A DNA stretch of 64,000 nt from positions 173,750,686 through 173,814,685 of the forward strand of contig CM030363.1 of assembly GCA_017893485.1 (NCBI GenBank), given 5' to 3'. A program made the position numbers and the translations under genes. The DNA comes from Hemerocallis citrina. Lineage: Eukaryota; Streptophyta; Magnoliopsida; Asparagales; Asphodelaceae. The notes under the pieces were generated by a model. That model did not search any database. It was not told the origin of the DNA and worked only from the letters and a program-made list of their open reading frames with translations. Positions 54,286 to 64,000 of this stretch are shown in pieces (position 1 is the first letter of the stretch; every line of letters starts with the position of its first letter).

Positions 54286-57200
54286 TGTAACTCCCGTTTT
54301 CATTTTTTCTATTTTCTGTTATTGATTCCAATTGTAATCTCGATTGTAATTGTAATTCATTTCATTTTTCGCATTTTGTGTTGAATAATATTTATCCTAA
54401 TGTTATTCTTAATCTAATCCTGATTCCAGTTGCTTATTTTAAAATCTACTCCTTGTATTTTTAATTTGGATTTAATTTTAGATTATTTGTCTTGTCTTCT
54501 TGGGTTGTGAATTGTCCTCAATTTGACCCACTTTGTACCTAAAGCCCAATATCCACCTCCTATTGGATCTCTCACCCAAACCCAATAACCCAAACTACCC
54601 CCAATCTCTCCCTAACGGACTAATCCCTATGACTTCTCCTAATCACTCCCCTCACTCTCCACAACCAGTAACTCCCAAAAATTGAGTAACTAAATCTCTA
54701 CTATTAGGCACTCAAATCTCTCCCATTACTATATTCTAATCAATTTCTAATTTAATAACCCGCACTGTTTAATACTTCCCCTATTGTCTCTCCCCCTCTC
54801 TTCCTTCTCCCTGTTTCAAAACCAGAACCAAACGAACCCAAAAACATAAACGCCAACTTCCCTCCATCTCGCCTCACCACCCCCATCATCGAACCCAAAC
54901 CCACCATCTCCATCGCCGTCGTCATCCCTACCATCGAACCCATCTTCCACCATCGTCCCCAACTCCATCAAAACTCCGAAACCCATTTCACCATCTCCGT
55001 TCGCCTCAACTTCGCCTTCCTCTCCTCTTCACCACCAAGACCTTCGACATCGCCGCCCCTAACCTCCACCATCCTCGTCGCCAACATCCGAAACCATCCC
55101 CGCTCTCATCCTCCCTGTTCTTTGAACCCAAACAGAGTCGCCGCCGCGCGACGAGTTTCCTCTCGACGTTGCGCCGCCGCCAGCATCGCGAGCCCGCCTC
55201 GTCACCGTCGAAGCCATCGCCAGCCTGTGCCGCAGTCCTTCCGTCGCTCCTGTTCGCTACCGTCGCGAGGTAGAAGACAAGCAGCAATTGGTTATAATCG
55301 CTGTTTGGTGTTTTTCCACAGCAGATCCCAATCCGCTGTCCCCTGTTTTGGACCAGATCGGGTGTGAAGAAGGAATTCCATTGGACGATTCGGTGTTTTG
55401 CTGTTCAGCCACACCAGACCCCACTACTGTTTTTCTGTTCGGCCACACCAGATCCCACTACTGTTTTTGCACGTGCTGATCCGGTGTGGGGGAATATTCC
55501 ACTGTTTGCTACTGTAGCTGTTGGGTTCTTGCACGCATTTTTGCACGTGCTCTTGGGATTACTCCCCGGGATTCTGATCCCGTTATTCTTACTAAATTAT
55601 CGAACCGTCTACACAAAAAGGCAAGTCATTTCTTATCGAATATTTATTGTATCATATTCGATATTTTTATTGAATTTCGCAAGTGGATCCTATTGAATAT
55701 CGTAAAATGTTATTGTATCTATCGTTGAGATGCCACGGATTTACACGAGCGAATCCAAGTGGTAATCTCGACTTCGTGCCTTCTTTTTGCCTCTAATGTA
55801 TAAGGATCTTACATACACTCATGTAGTTATAGTTATTGAATATAAAAATAGAAAATTATTGTCACATTTCATATTATGGTATTAATGACAACTAGCTATA
55901 GTAGATTGTATAAATTAGTTGATTGTTCATGTGATTGCTATTGATAAATTAGTTGAATTGTAATTATTAGAATTATGGACATCATCTACCTTAATACCAT
56001 GTTCACATAAGATTGGTTCGCTGTGATTATGATTATTAAACTCCAATTTATTATTCTTAACTTTTAATCGTTTTATTCAAAATGGACATGTTGACTATTC
56101 TGGAATTTACATGTTTAGACCTAGATAACTTCATTAAAATCAGAAACTCTCTGAAGATGAAACGTAGCCCTATTTGTCTAGATGTCAATAGACACCAGAA
56201 TTTCCGAATTCCGGTTTATATTGCCCGAGTTATGACCCTTTTGCTACAGCTGCGCTGTAATTCCAGATTCATATACACAACATGTTAGGCTAATAAATTA
56301 AGTGAACTAATGATTACATATGGCCAAGATAAGTTCCAGATTTGTAGATAACATGTTTAGGGTGTTAAAAATTATTTTTACTGATTTTTGTGATGATTAT
56401 TTACTGCCTTTATAACTGAAATTAGACAACATTGACATCCAGCCAGAAACTAAAATTTGTAAAGAACATTGAACTTCACCTGGCTAACGTTGTCGGAATA
56501 TAGACTTTAAGTATGCGTTGGAACCGGACGGGAGTCTAGTTTCTAGACCACCTGACGGATCCACATTTGCTGTCCTGTAGCAACAGGAATTCTGTTTTTG
56601 GTGCGGCAACCTACTGCTGTTCAGAATTGGGATTCTATGTTTTATAATGTACAATTGTGTTTATAATGTTATATTTAGTGTATTTAATTGTATAGAGTAT
56701 ATTGCATGATCCTAGGGTTGATTTTTCACCTTCTCTAGCATCCCTTATTAATTGCATTATTTTGTGTTAATTGAATAAAGGAAATAAATCAAAGCCGGGG
56801 TTAAGGGTTGATTAGGGTAGTTGACAATATAGTAAGTGTACTCGGATGATGGCTAGTGAATATTATCGTTATCGGCATCGTATAAGAAATTAAACATGTC
56901 CAGTGTTTTATCGTTATCGGCATCGTGTAAGAAATTACACATGTCCAGTGTTATTATCATTATCGTCATCATATCCAGTAATGAACTATAGAATCTACCA
57001 CCTTAGTCTAAACGAAATTGATTGTATGCATCGAACCTGTGGTACGGCACACATGGGACACAGTAGTACGTGCATTAGTTAGGATTAAAAATGAATAATA
57101 GAACTAAGGCTCTTTACATTATCATTGCATATTGTTATCTTTATTGAACAGTGTTATCGTTATTATTGCCATTATTGATATCGTTTATCGTTATCGTGGT

Positions 57201-60200
57201 AAATCATAGTTATTGCATATTGTACTATTATCTCTTTATCACTGTTCAACACTATTGATTTCATCGTTTACTGAATTCATTGTTATACCACTATTGCCAT
57301 TGTTTCTTTGTTTCTCCACTTGCATGTCCACGACTTGCTCTAAGGACCTTCTTTTTTCTCTTTTTAGATGAGCAACTTACAAGTATCCAAGGAGATTTAC
57401 CTGATGGAATAGGAGAGCAGCATTGGTGAAAAAGATGTTTTACTGCGTCGCTAAATAACTGTTGTTTTATTTGAAGACCTTAATAAATTTGGACAAATGC
57501 TATTTCTTTGTATTGTGGGCTTCGACCCGAATATAGTTTGTTAAATTTCCAGATGTTGAGTTATTTGATGTTGGTTATTTTTATTCATTAATTTCCAATG
57601 TTGTTATTTATGTGATTATCTTTTCATTGTATGCGTGTGTAACTCCTGTTTTTCCGTATTTGTACTTCTATACTGTATTTTGCTCAATTGTACTCTCTCG
57701 TTTATTTGAGATCATGTATTTTGTTCAGATTGAATAAAATTATTGTTTTTGTCTCAACTCAAATTGTGGGTCCTTTTATCAAATTTAATTGTGTGCCATT
57801 TGTATCGTTCTTCATGAACAATGGACCAATTCTTCTCTTTTATCTCTCTAATCCCCATTGTAGTGCTTTTTGACCACTTCTCCTGTTGGGCTCTTTTTGA
57901 AACGGATTCCCAAAACCCACGAACCCGCAAATCCTACTATTTAAACCCAAATCCCAACCCTAACTAATACTATTTTAACCTAAATCCCACAGCCACTAAT
58001 CCTCTTCTTCACCAGTTTCCTTCTCCTCCGTTTTTGCAACCGCCAACCCATCTCCCGATCCATCCCGATCGCCCAATCGCTCCCTCACCGTCATCCTCGT
58101 CGACCCCACAGCACCACCACCTCCACAAACTCCATCGCCGGTGCCTCCACCATCTCTCCAACCTTCGAACCCAAAAAGCTTCGAACCCATTACCAACTCC
58201 TGAACCCAATCAACCTCGACGCCATTAACCGCCCCCTTCAATCCCGCTTCACCTCCATTACCATCGCCTCGCCGTCTCCTCATCACCTCAACCTCCGTCG
58301 CGTCGCCATCACCCTGTGCTACTCCTCCCCTGTTTCGCAGCGAAACAGAGTAGCCGCCGCCGTCGACTTCACAATCGTTGCCGCCGCTCGTCGCACCGCA
58401 GTTGCCGTTGTCGAAGAACTCCCGCCGTCGCTATCTCGCTCGCGCTCTGTTTCGTCGAAGGAATGAACGAAGAAGAGAACGAAGAAGAAGAAAGGAGTTG
58501 GGCAGGAATCGATCGCAACCATCGGATCGCTTCAAGATCCGTGCGATCTGATCGCTGATCGGTGTTCGCCCACAGCAAATCCTGGTTCGCTGTTCCGTGT
58601 TTGGGATCGGATCCGCTGTGAGGAAGCGATCCGATTCGCTGGAATCGTTGTTCCGTGTTTTGGCGGACCAGATCCACTCTCGCCGTTTGCTGTTTTGGCT
58701 GATCGTGTGTGGGAAAAATTCACTCTTTGGTCGATCTTCGCACGCGCTTTTTGAGGACTTCTTTCGGGATTTTCTATCCAAATTTTTTTCTACAAGTGGA
58801 TCTAGTCATCTTCAATCTAAGGCAAGTATCCTTGTACATTTTATTGTTCTAGTACAAGCACCCTTGAAATACTACAAATAGTTAGATTGTGACTCCTCTT
58901 TGAAATTCGTTGTAGATCATTATTGAACCTCCAAATTGACAATTCTAAGAGTCACAAAATTTTCTTGTATTTAATTTATAATTATTGGACTCTTTTACCC
59001 TTGAACACATGAACACATGGACATATGAATTAAGGAGCCCTAAATTTGTAGATACATGTCACAATCAATTTTGACGAACTTGCAGCCCTATAACTTGAAA
59101 AACATTTATTGTTTGCTGTTTGACCTCCATTATCATGTATTGATGCCACATGATGACTTAGACACCAAATGTCATTTTCCCATGTAACCTACACTAGTAA
59201 GTTAATTCTACAAGTTGTTGTCCTGAATTTCCTTTCGCTGTTTCGACCCCCTTATCATTTGAATTTGGGGCCGAGCCCTGAATAGAAATTGTAGCTCTAG
59301 ATGTGTAGATATCGATAACTTCCGAAAGTTCTGAATTCAGAGTTACGGTCTAGGAGTTATGGCAGTTATACTGCAGCTGTGTCAGTAGATGCAGTTTTGC
59401 AAAACTGCTGTATACATTTACTTTGCAAATTAATTTAGCTGTGTAAACAGCGAGCGTTTGGCATGAAATTTTATATGTAGCTGCTGGACACCATATAGGA
59501 TATCCCCAATTTTTCTTAGAATTAAATCACAACATTTTACACATGTATGTTTGCTTGATAAGAATTAATAAAAGTAACAAGCCGGGGTTTTGGGAAAGAC
59601 TATAGAGTGGACAATATAGGTAAGTGTACTCGGAAGGGGGCCCGTGTTTTCCAAATACTCGGTTCATGAACTTGTTGTATCTTGTTCAATTCATGGAGTC
59701 GGTTACTCGGCTCATGAACTTGTTGATTCATGAACCCATTGTGCGGTTCTTGAACTTGCTTGTGGATTCGCGAACTTGCTTCGTGAACTTGTTATTTAAT
59801 TTCCGATTCATGAACCATGGCTTGCTTGATACTTGATACCTGAGTACGCCGCCCTATAGACTCCATTACTAGGTCTAAACGAAATTGCTTTGACTGTAGC
59901 AACCATGTAGTAAAAGTATGGATGCATGTCGTGCTACCTAGATAGTAATCACCACTAGACTTGAACTTGATAACTTGAACTAGACTTGAACTTGATACTT
60001 GAGGCTAGACAACTTGATACTTGAGACTTGACAACTTGATATTTGAGACCTGACATTTGAAATAACATATGACACTAGACTTGAGATTTGTCGCTTGATA
60101 TTAAATACCCCTATAGGTACACCTGACATGTGTTTCACCACTAGCAGTTGTTATTCAACCTAGTTATTTAGATGTTCCCTCTTGCTAGCTAGTTCTTAGA

Positions 60201-60832
60201 TTCCCACTACTTGCTGTATCCCTGTTACATACTTGATTCCAATTCCTGTTCCCCATACTTGTACTTGCTTTCACTATTTGTGGCCCTAGCTTGCACTAAG
60301 GGCATTTTCTCTTGTTTTCCCCTGGTTTCTCTTTTTATATTTATTAAGCAGACCTTGGGAGACGAGCTATCTGCTGGGATTGGCGAGCAGACATTTTAGG
60401 CTTCGGTTGGAACAAGGACTTGTTTAAATAATTGCCTTCCTTAAGGTATTTATTTCTTCTGCTGTTTAAGTCTTGTTTCCGAGTTTACACTTGATCCAGA
60501 CATGGAAACTATTTGAATATTATTATTTATTTAAATTGTTTTCTGTTGCTTAATAAATTATTCATGCATGCTTGGTTATATATAAATCTGGTTATATTCT
60601 TGTTATGATGCTGAGTCGATCCTACAGCTTATGGATGATGTAAAAATCATCCGCTGGGCTTCGTCACGTGCTCGTATTTCCGTATTTTGGGAAGCGGGGC
60701 GTGACAGCGTGGTTGTTTCATTACTTGTTTATATTGTTGAGTTGGATCAATAATAGCCTATGGATGATGCAAGTCATTCGCTGGGCCGTGTCATGTGCTT
60801 GCATTCCGTGTTTTTAGGAAGCAGGACGTGAC
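54286..60832 (+). repeat. 5' LTR of element E, interrupted by solo LTR F
   Basis: 54286-57637 plus 60712-60832, about 3.47 kb. It starts TGTAACTCCCG and ends GCAGGACGTGACA. The right-hand 121 bp (GTTGTTTCATTACTTG.. to GTGACA) is the true LTR end belonging to 54286, as shown by the target duplication around F. The GC-rich leader (54880-55270) gives Pro/Arg/Ser-rich open frames that I do not call genes. Confidence 0.85.
57638..60706 (+). mobile_element. Solo LTR F inside the 5' LTR of E
   Basis: 3069 bp, from TGTAACTCCTG to GCGGGGCGTGACA, flanked by the perfect 5-bp duplication GCGTG (57633-57637, 60707-60711). It is related in sequence to the LTR it interrupts (GGATGATG.., CGCTGGGC.., GTGCTCG..). 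No PBS or coding DNA is attached. It formed by LTR-LTR recombination of an earlier full element. Confidence 0.9.
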
Positions 60833-60843
60833 AAGGGTTTTAG

Positions 60844-60855
60844 TGGTATCAGAGC
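60844..60855 (+). other. Primer binding site of element E
   Basis: TGGTATCAGAGC, 11 nt after the LTR end, complementary to the 3' end of initiator-Met tRNA. Confidence 0.92.
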
Positions 60856-61006
60856 CAGGTTAGACTCTAACTAGTTTGGGATTGGATCCTGATTAGTTGA
60901 GTTTAACCGGTCTGACTCAACAATATGCACAACCCGTGAATCACATAGATAATTGATAACTAACTTATGAATCTGGATGCTAACAGTTTGATTCTTATTT
61001 CAGACC

Positions 61007-62330
61007 ATGGCTAGAAAAGGTGCTTCTACTTCTCGTGCTGGAGATGAGCAGCCCGAGGAGCCCACCATCTTCCAGATCTTGGAAATGTTGAGAAGAGGTG
61101 CTTCTTCTTCCGGCCAACCAGAGGAGCCTACTATGGCTCAAGTAATGCAGATGCAACGCGAGAAGAACGAACTGATGATGCAGCAGATGATGCAAATGCA
61201 ACGAGAGCACAGTGACTTGATCAGGGTGGCCTTGGGAGCTGCCAATCGAGAGCCTGCTGTACCTGTGCCTGCGGTATTGCCACCAAGACCTGGAAATGTA
61301 GCAGATTTCATGAGGCTACATCCGGATAAATTCGCAGGTACAGAAGGTCCACTGGAAGCCGAGCAATGGCTCATTAGGACAGAACAACTGATGATCGCAG
61401 CAAGGATAGCCGATGTTGATCAAGTGGATGTCATGAGCATCCAACTCGTTGATTTCGCCCAGATTTGGTGGCGAGCTGAAGTAGAGAGGCTAGAGCGCCC
61501 CATTGCTTGGGACATCTTCAGAGAGAGCTTTCTCACAAAGTTCTTCCCTGATGTGATGAAAAATGAAATGGAGCGGCAATTTGTCACAATCACACAGGTT
61601 AGACAGATAATGTTGTTATGCAATTTTCATTGTTATTCCATAAATATACCAATGTTTAACTAAGGCGCTATTTTGAACCAGGGGAGTCGGACCGTGGATG
61701 ACTATGCTGCGGAATTCACCCGACTTAGCCGTTTTGCCGCTTCCATGGTGGCGAATGATTGGGATAAGGGCTGCCGTTTCATGCAAGGCTTGGACCTCGA
61801 TATTCAGGATCGTCTGGCTGCCTTGCGGCTCCGATCCTATGCAGATATCCTGGAGGCTGCTAGAAGCCAGGAGCAGGCCAGTAGGCAGAAGCGTGCCACC
61901 CAGTGGCCCGCTCCGCATCCTGTCACTGCTAGGCCGTCTGGAGGGCCTATCAGGAGGCCAGCATCGACCTTCCCTGCTAGAGCACAGCCTTATACACCTG
62001 CCGCTCAGAGGGCGAACCCAGTCTGTTCGTACTGTCACAGGAATGGACACTTGGGAGGGGATTACAGGTTAGCCAACCGCCAGTGCCTCTTATGTGGTAA
62101 CGGCGACCAAATGGTTCGCGATTGCCCGAGGTCTGGGGCCATTGCATCGGTTGGAGGTTCCGCTCCGTAGGGAGCACTTAGGCGTGGTCAGGGTGGACCA
62201 CCACTCCCACCTCAGAGGCAGGTTTTTGGTCAGAGGAGAGCCACTCCTCAGGGAGGCCCATCTGGAGGTCGTGGTCAGGCCTTCAACCTGACTGCAGCGG
62301 AAGCCGAGACCGCGGAGGAAGTCGTCGCAG
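61007..62330 (+). pseudogene. Element E gag (capsid/nucleocapsid), one nonsense codon
   Basis: ATG at 61007 in good context (ACCATGG). Exon 1 (61007-61597, 197 codons) has a Met/Gln-rich coiled stretch, then DFMRLHPDKFAGTEGPLEAE, RTEQLMIAARIADVD and WWRAEVERLERP of the capsid domain. After an 84-bp intron-like gap, exon 2 (61682-62330) continues GSRTVDDYAAEFTRLSRF. Two zinc knuckles follow: CSYCHRNGHLGGDY (last Cys is Tyr) and CLLCGNGDQMVRDC (His is Gln), so each lacks one ligand. A TAG at 62168-62170 replaces a codon after GGSAP; the frame then continues to the next intron. Without splicing of intron 1, translation stops at 61663. Confidence 0.85.
61598..61681 (+). other. Putative intron 1 of element E (within gag)
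   Basis: 84 bp, phase 0. The exon ends CACACAG, the intron starts GTTAGACAG, has a possible branch region TTTAACTAAG, and ends TTTTGAACCAG. Splicing joins ITQ to GSRTVDD, giving the standard uninterrupted Gag block. Retention puts a TAA in frame. The same interruption occurs in element A. Confidence 0.72.
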
Positions 62331-62483
62331 GTATATTTATGTTTTATTATTTTATTATCTGTTCCCTATTTTATTTATTCATCCTTGCATCATTCAGTGT
62401 GTAGTTTCTTTTCACATTAGCATTTCTTAATCCCTATTATCCTGACCTATACATCTCTTCCCACATTTCTGATTCTATCATAG
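62331..62483 (+). other. Putative intron 2 of element E (gag/protease junction)
   Basis: 153 bp, phase 1. The exon ends GTCGTCGCAG, the intron starts GTATATTTATG, is T-rich with several in-frame stops, and ends TTCTATCATAG. Splicing joins [23 protein letters not shown] in frame. The same position is interrupted in element A. Confidence 0.75.
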
Positions 62484-64000
62484 GTATCATTTTAGTTCAT
62501 TCTTTTCCCGCCCATGCCTTGTTTGATTCCGGAGCGACCCATTCCTTCGTCTCTTCCCACTTTGTGGATCAACACCAGTTGGAGTGCAGTGACATGCCAG
62601 CAGCTTGGAACATCACCACAGGTGGCGGTGTTGTCATTTGCTCTAGGGAGTGCAAGCAGAGCCCTCTAATTATTGGAGGCACAAATTTCAAGGCAAATTT
62701 GATAGTGATTGGGAATTCAGGGTTCGATGTAATTCTCGGCATGGATTGGCTGGGAGAATCTCATGTTGTTATTGATTTCCAGGCGAAGAAGGTGGTGTTC
62801 ATGATTCCGGGACATGCAGAGTTCGAATTCCATGCTGGGGAGACACCCCTTGGACGCAGTAAGAAGGTGGCAGATGAGGAAGATTGTGCAATGGAGTTGC
62901 ACACAGACTGTGAGGCTGCGCCTCTTGTAGTGCGGGAATTCCTGGATCTATTCCCAGAGAAATTGCCTGGGTTACCTCCCGATCGAGAGGTAGAATTTGG
63001 CATTGAAGTTCAGTCGGGTACCGCTCTTATTTCTAAGAGCCCGTACCGGTTGGCGCCAGTTGAAATGGCGGAGTTGAAGGAACAGATTCAGGAGATGTTG
63101 AATAAGGGTTTTATCAGGCCGAGTGTCTCGCCTTGGGGAGCTCCTGTACTGTTCGTCAACAAGAAGGATGGTAGTCGCAGGTTGTGCATGGACTACCGTG
63201 AGCTGAACAATGTCACGGTGAAGAACCGGTACCCGCTGCCGAGGATCGACGACTTGTTCAACCAATTGGGAGGAGCTTCTGTGTTCTCAAGGTGAAGACC
63301 GAGGATATACCGAAGACTGCCTTTCGCACTCGTTATGGCCACTATGAGTTCTTGGTCATGCCCTTCGGAGTTACTAACGCTCTAGCCGTGTTCATGAGCT
63401 TGATGAATCGGGTATTCTCTCCTTTCCTGGACAAGTTCGTCATGGTGTTCATCGATGATATCCTCGTATATTCTCGGAGCCGGGATGAGCATGCTGAGCA
63501 CTTGCGAATTGTCTTGCAGACATTGAGGGAACATCAATTGTACGGAAAGCTTAGCGAGTGCGAGTTTTGGTTGGATAGAGTTGCCTTCTTGGGGCATATT
63601 GTTTCGGGCGAAGGAATCTCTATTGATCCGTCCAAGAATGCAGCAGTTAAAGATTGGCCAGTGCCTAAGTCAGTGTCAGAGATGAGAAGTTTTCTCGGGC
63701 TAGCAGGATATTATCGAAAGTTTGTCCAAGACTTCTCGAAGATTGCTGGACCATTGACTAAACTGATAGGGAAAGATCAGAAGTTTACTTGGGATGAGGC
63801 CTGCAGTGAAGCTTTCACAGAGTTGAAGAACAGATTGACGTCAGCACTAGTGCTGACTATACCAGATGGATCAGGTGGCTTCGTGATTCACTGCGACGCT
63901 TCAGGTAGAGGTCTAGGTGCAGTGTTGATGCAGAAGGGTCGGGTTGTTGCTTATGGGTCCAGGCAGTTGAGGCCGCACGAGAAGAACTACCCCACTCATG
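62484..64000 (+). pseudogene. Element E pol: protease, RT, start of RNase H (partial)
   Basis: The protease has an intact [13 protein letters not shown] and [17 protein letters not shown] motifs: [39 protein letters not shown], then a deletion of about 34 bp at ~63290 that removes the block homologous to [13 protein letters not shown] in element A, including the first catalytic Asp, and shifts the frame. Downstream the frame is open to the window edge: [31 protein letters not shown] (~63443-63475), [14 protein letters not shown], and the RNase H start [18 protein letters not shown]. Integrase and chromodomain should follow outside the window. Confidence 0.9.

Larger units (their letters stand above)
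54286..64000 (+). mobile_element. Chromovirus-type Ty3/gypsy element E (plus strand, 3' part outside)
   Basis: Same family as element A but on the opposite strand and better preserved. The 5' LTR at 54286-60832 is split by solo LTR F. PBS, gag, protease, RT and the start of RNase H follow, and integrase lies beyond the window. The defects seen are one nonsense codon in gag (62168-62170) and a small RT deletion near 63290, so the insertion is comparatively recent. Confidence 0.88.

Noticed and set aside
54752..55480. Pro/Arg/Ser-rich frames, and similar ones at 57996-58780
   Set aside because: Low-complexity CCG/TCG-rich LTR leader sequence, different in the two related LTRs and not conserved as protein.
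60600..60832. Apparent ~122-bp tandem duplication of the LTR end
   Set aside because: The GCGTG duplication around 57638-60706 shows these are the ends of two different LTRs (F and E).

Overview
The window is plant nuclear DNA from a gene-poor, transposon-packed region. Several things point to a plant: an L1-type LINE with a plant-style zinc-knuckle Gag, Ty3/gypsy elements of the Tat type (with a second RNase H) and of the chromovirus type (integrase chromodomain, LTRs over 3 kb), a Ty1/copia-like element, hAT, foldback and Helitron-like DNA elements, and the decayed 3' part of a FAR1-RELATED SEQUENCE (FRS) gene. The AT-rich spacers fit a dicot better than a grass, but I cannot name the species. 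I see no intact host gene, no tRNA or rRNA gene and nothing bacterial.

Layout. 1-4320: minus-strand L1 LINE, cut by the window edge, with premature stops in both ORFs. 4385-8244: a spacer holding two foldback MITEs back to back in (TA)n, a 1.85-kb hAT element with a perfect 8-bp target duplication, and two copies of a ~280-bp segment. 8245-19638: a complete but dead Tat-type gypsy element (LTRs, PBS, gag, protease, RT, RNase H, second RNase H, integrase, antisense coiled-coil ORF, a ~22-unit 65-bp tandem array, PPT, 5-bp target duplication). The first copy of the 280-bp segment serves as its empty site. 19809-22645: Helitron-like element with a 114-bp minisatellite. 25487-31145: FRS pseudogene with recognisable exons, split by a tandemly duplicated insert and by a copia-like element that landed in the first Cys codon of the SWIM zinc finger. 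34308-38563: probable Mutator-like element with long inverted repeats and gene-like fragments.

38564-64000 is a stack of related long-LTR elements. A minus-strand chromovirus (A, 38564-53044) has its 3' LTR split by a 3.6-kb LTR (B), itself split by a solo LTR (C). Its 5' LTR is split by another LTR (D1), which holds a hAT MITE and is in turn split by a plus-strand chromovirus (E, 54286 to beyond the window). The 5' LTR of E carries a solo LTR (F). Target duplications or the uninterrupted sister LTR support most of these steps.

The most interesting signal is that the two chromovirus copies A and E, on opposite strands, share spliceosomal-intron-like interruptions at the same places: inside gag, at the gag/protease junction, and possibly in the leader between PBS and gag ATG. 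In E the two coding introns have GT-AG ends and splicing restores the frame exactly. The genes form no host pathway; they are decayed retrotransposon polyproteins (Gag, protease, RT, RNase H, integrase) acting on their own RNA and cDNA.
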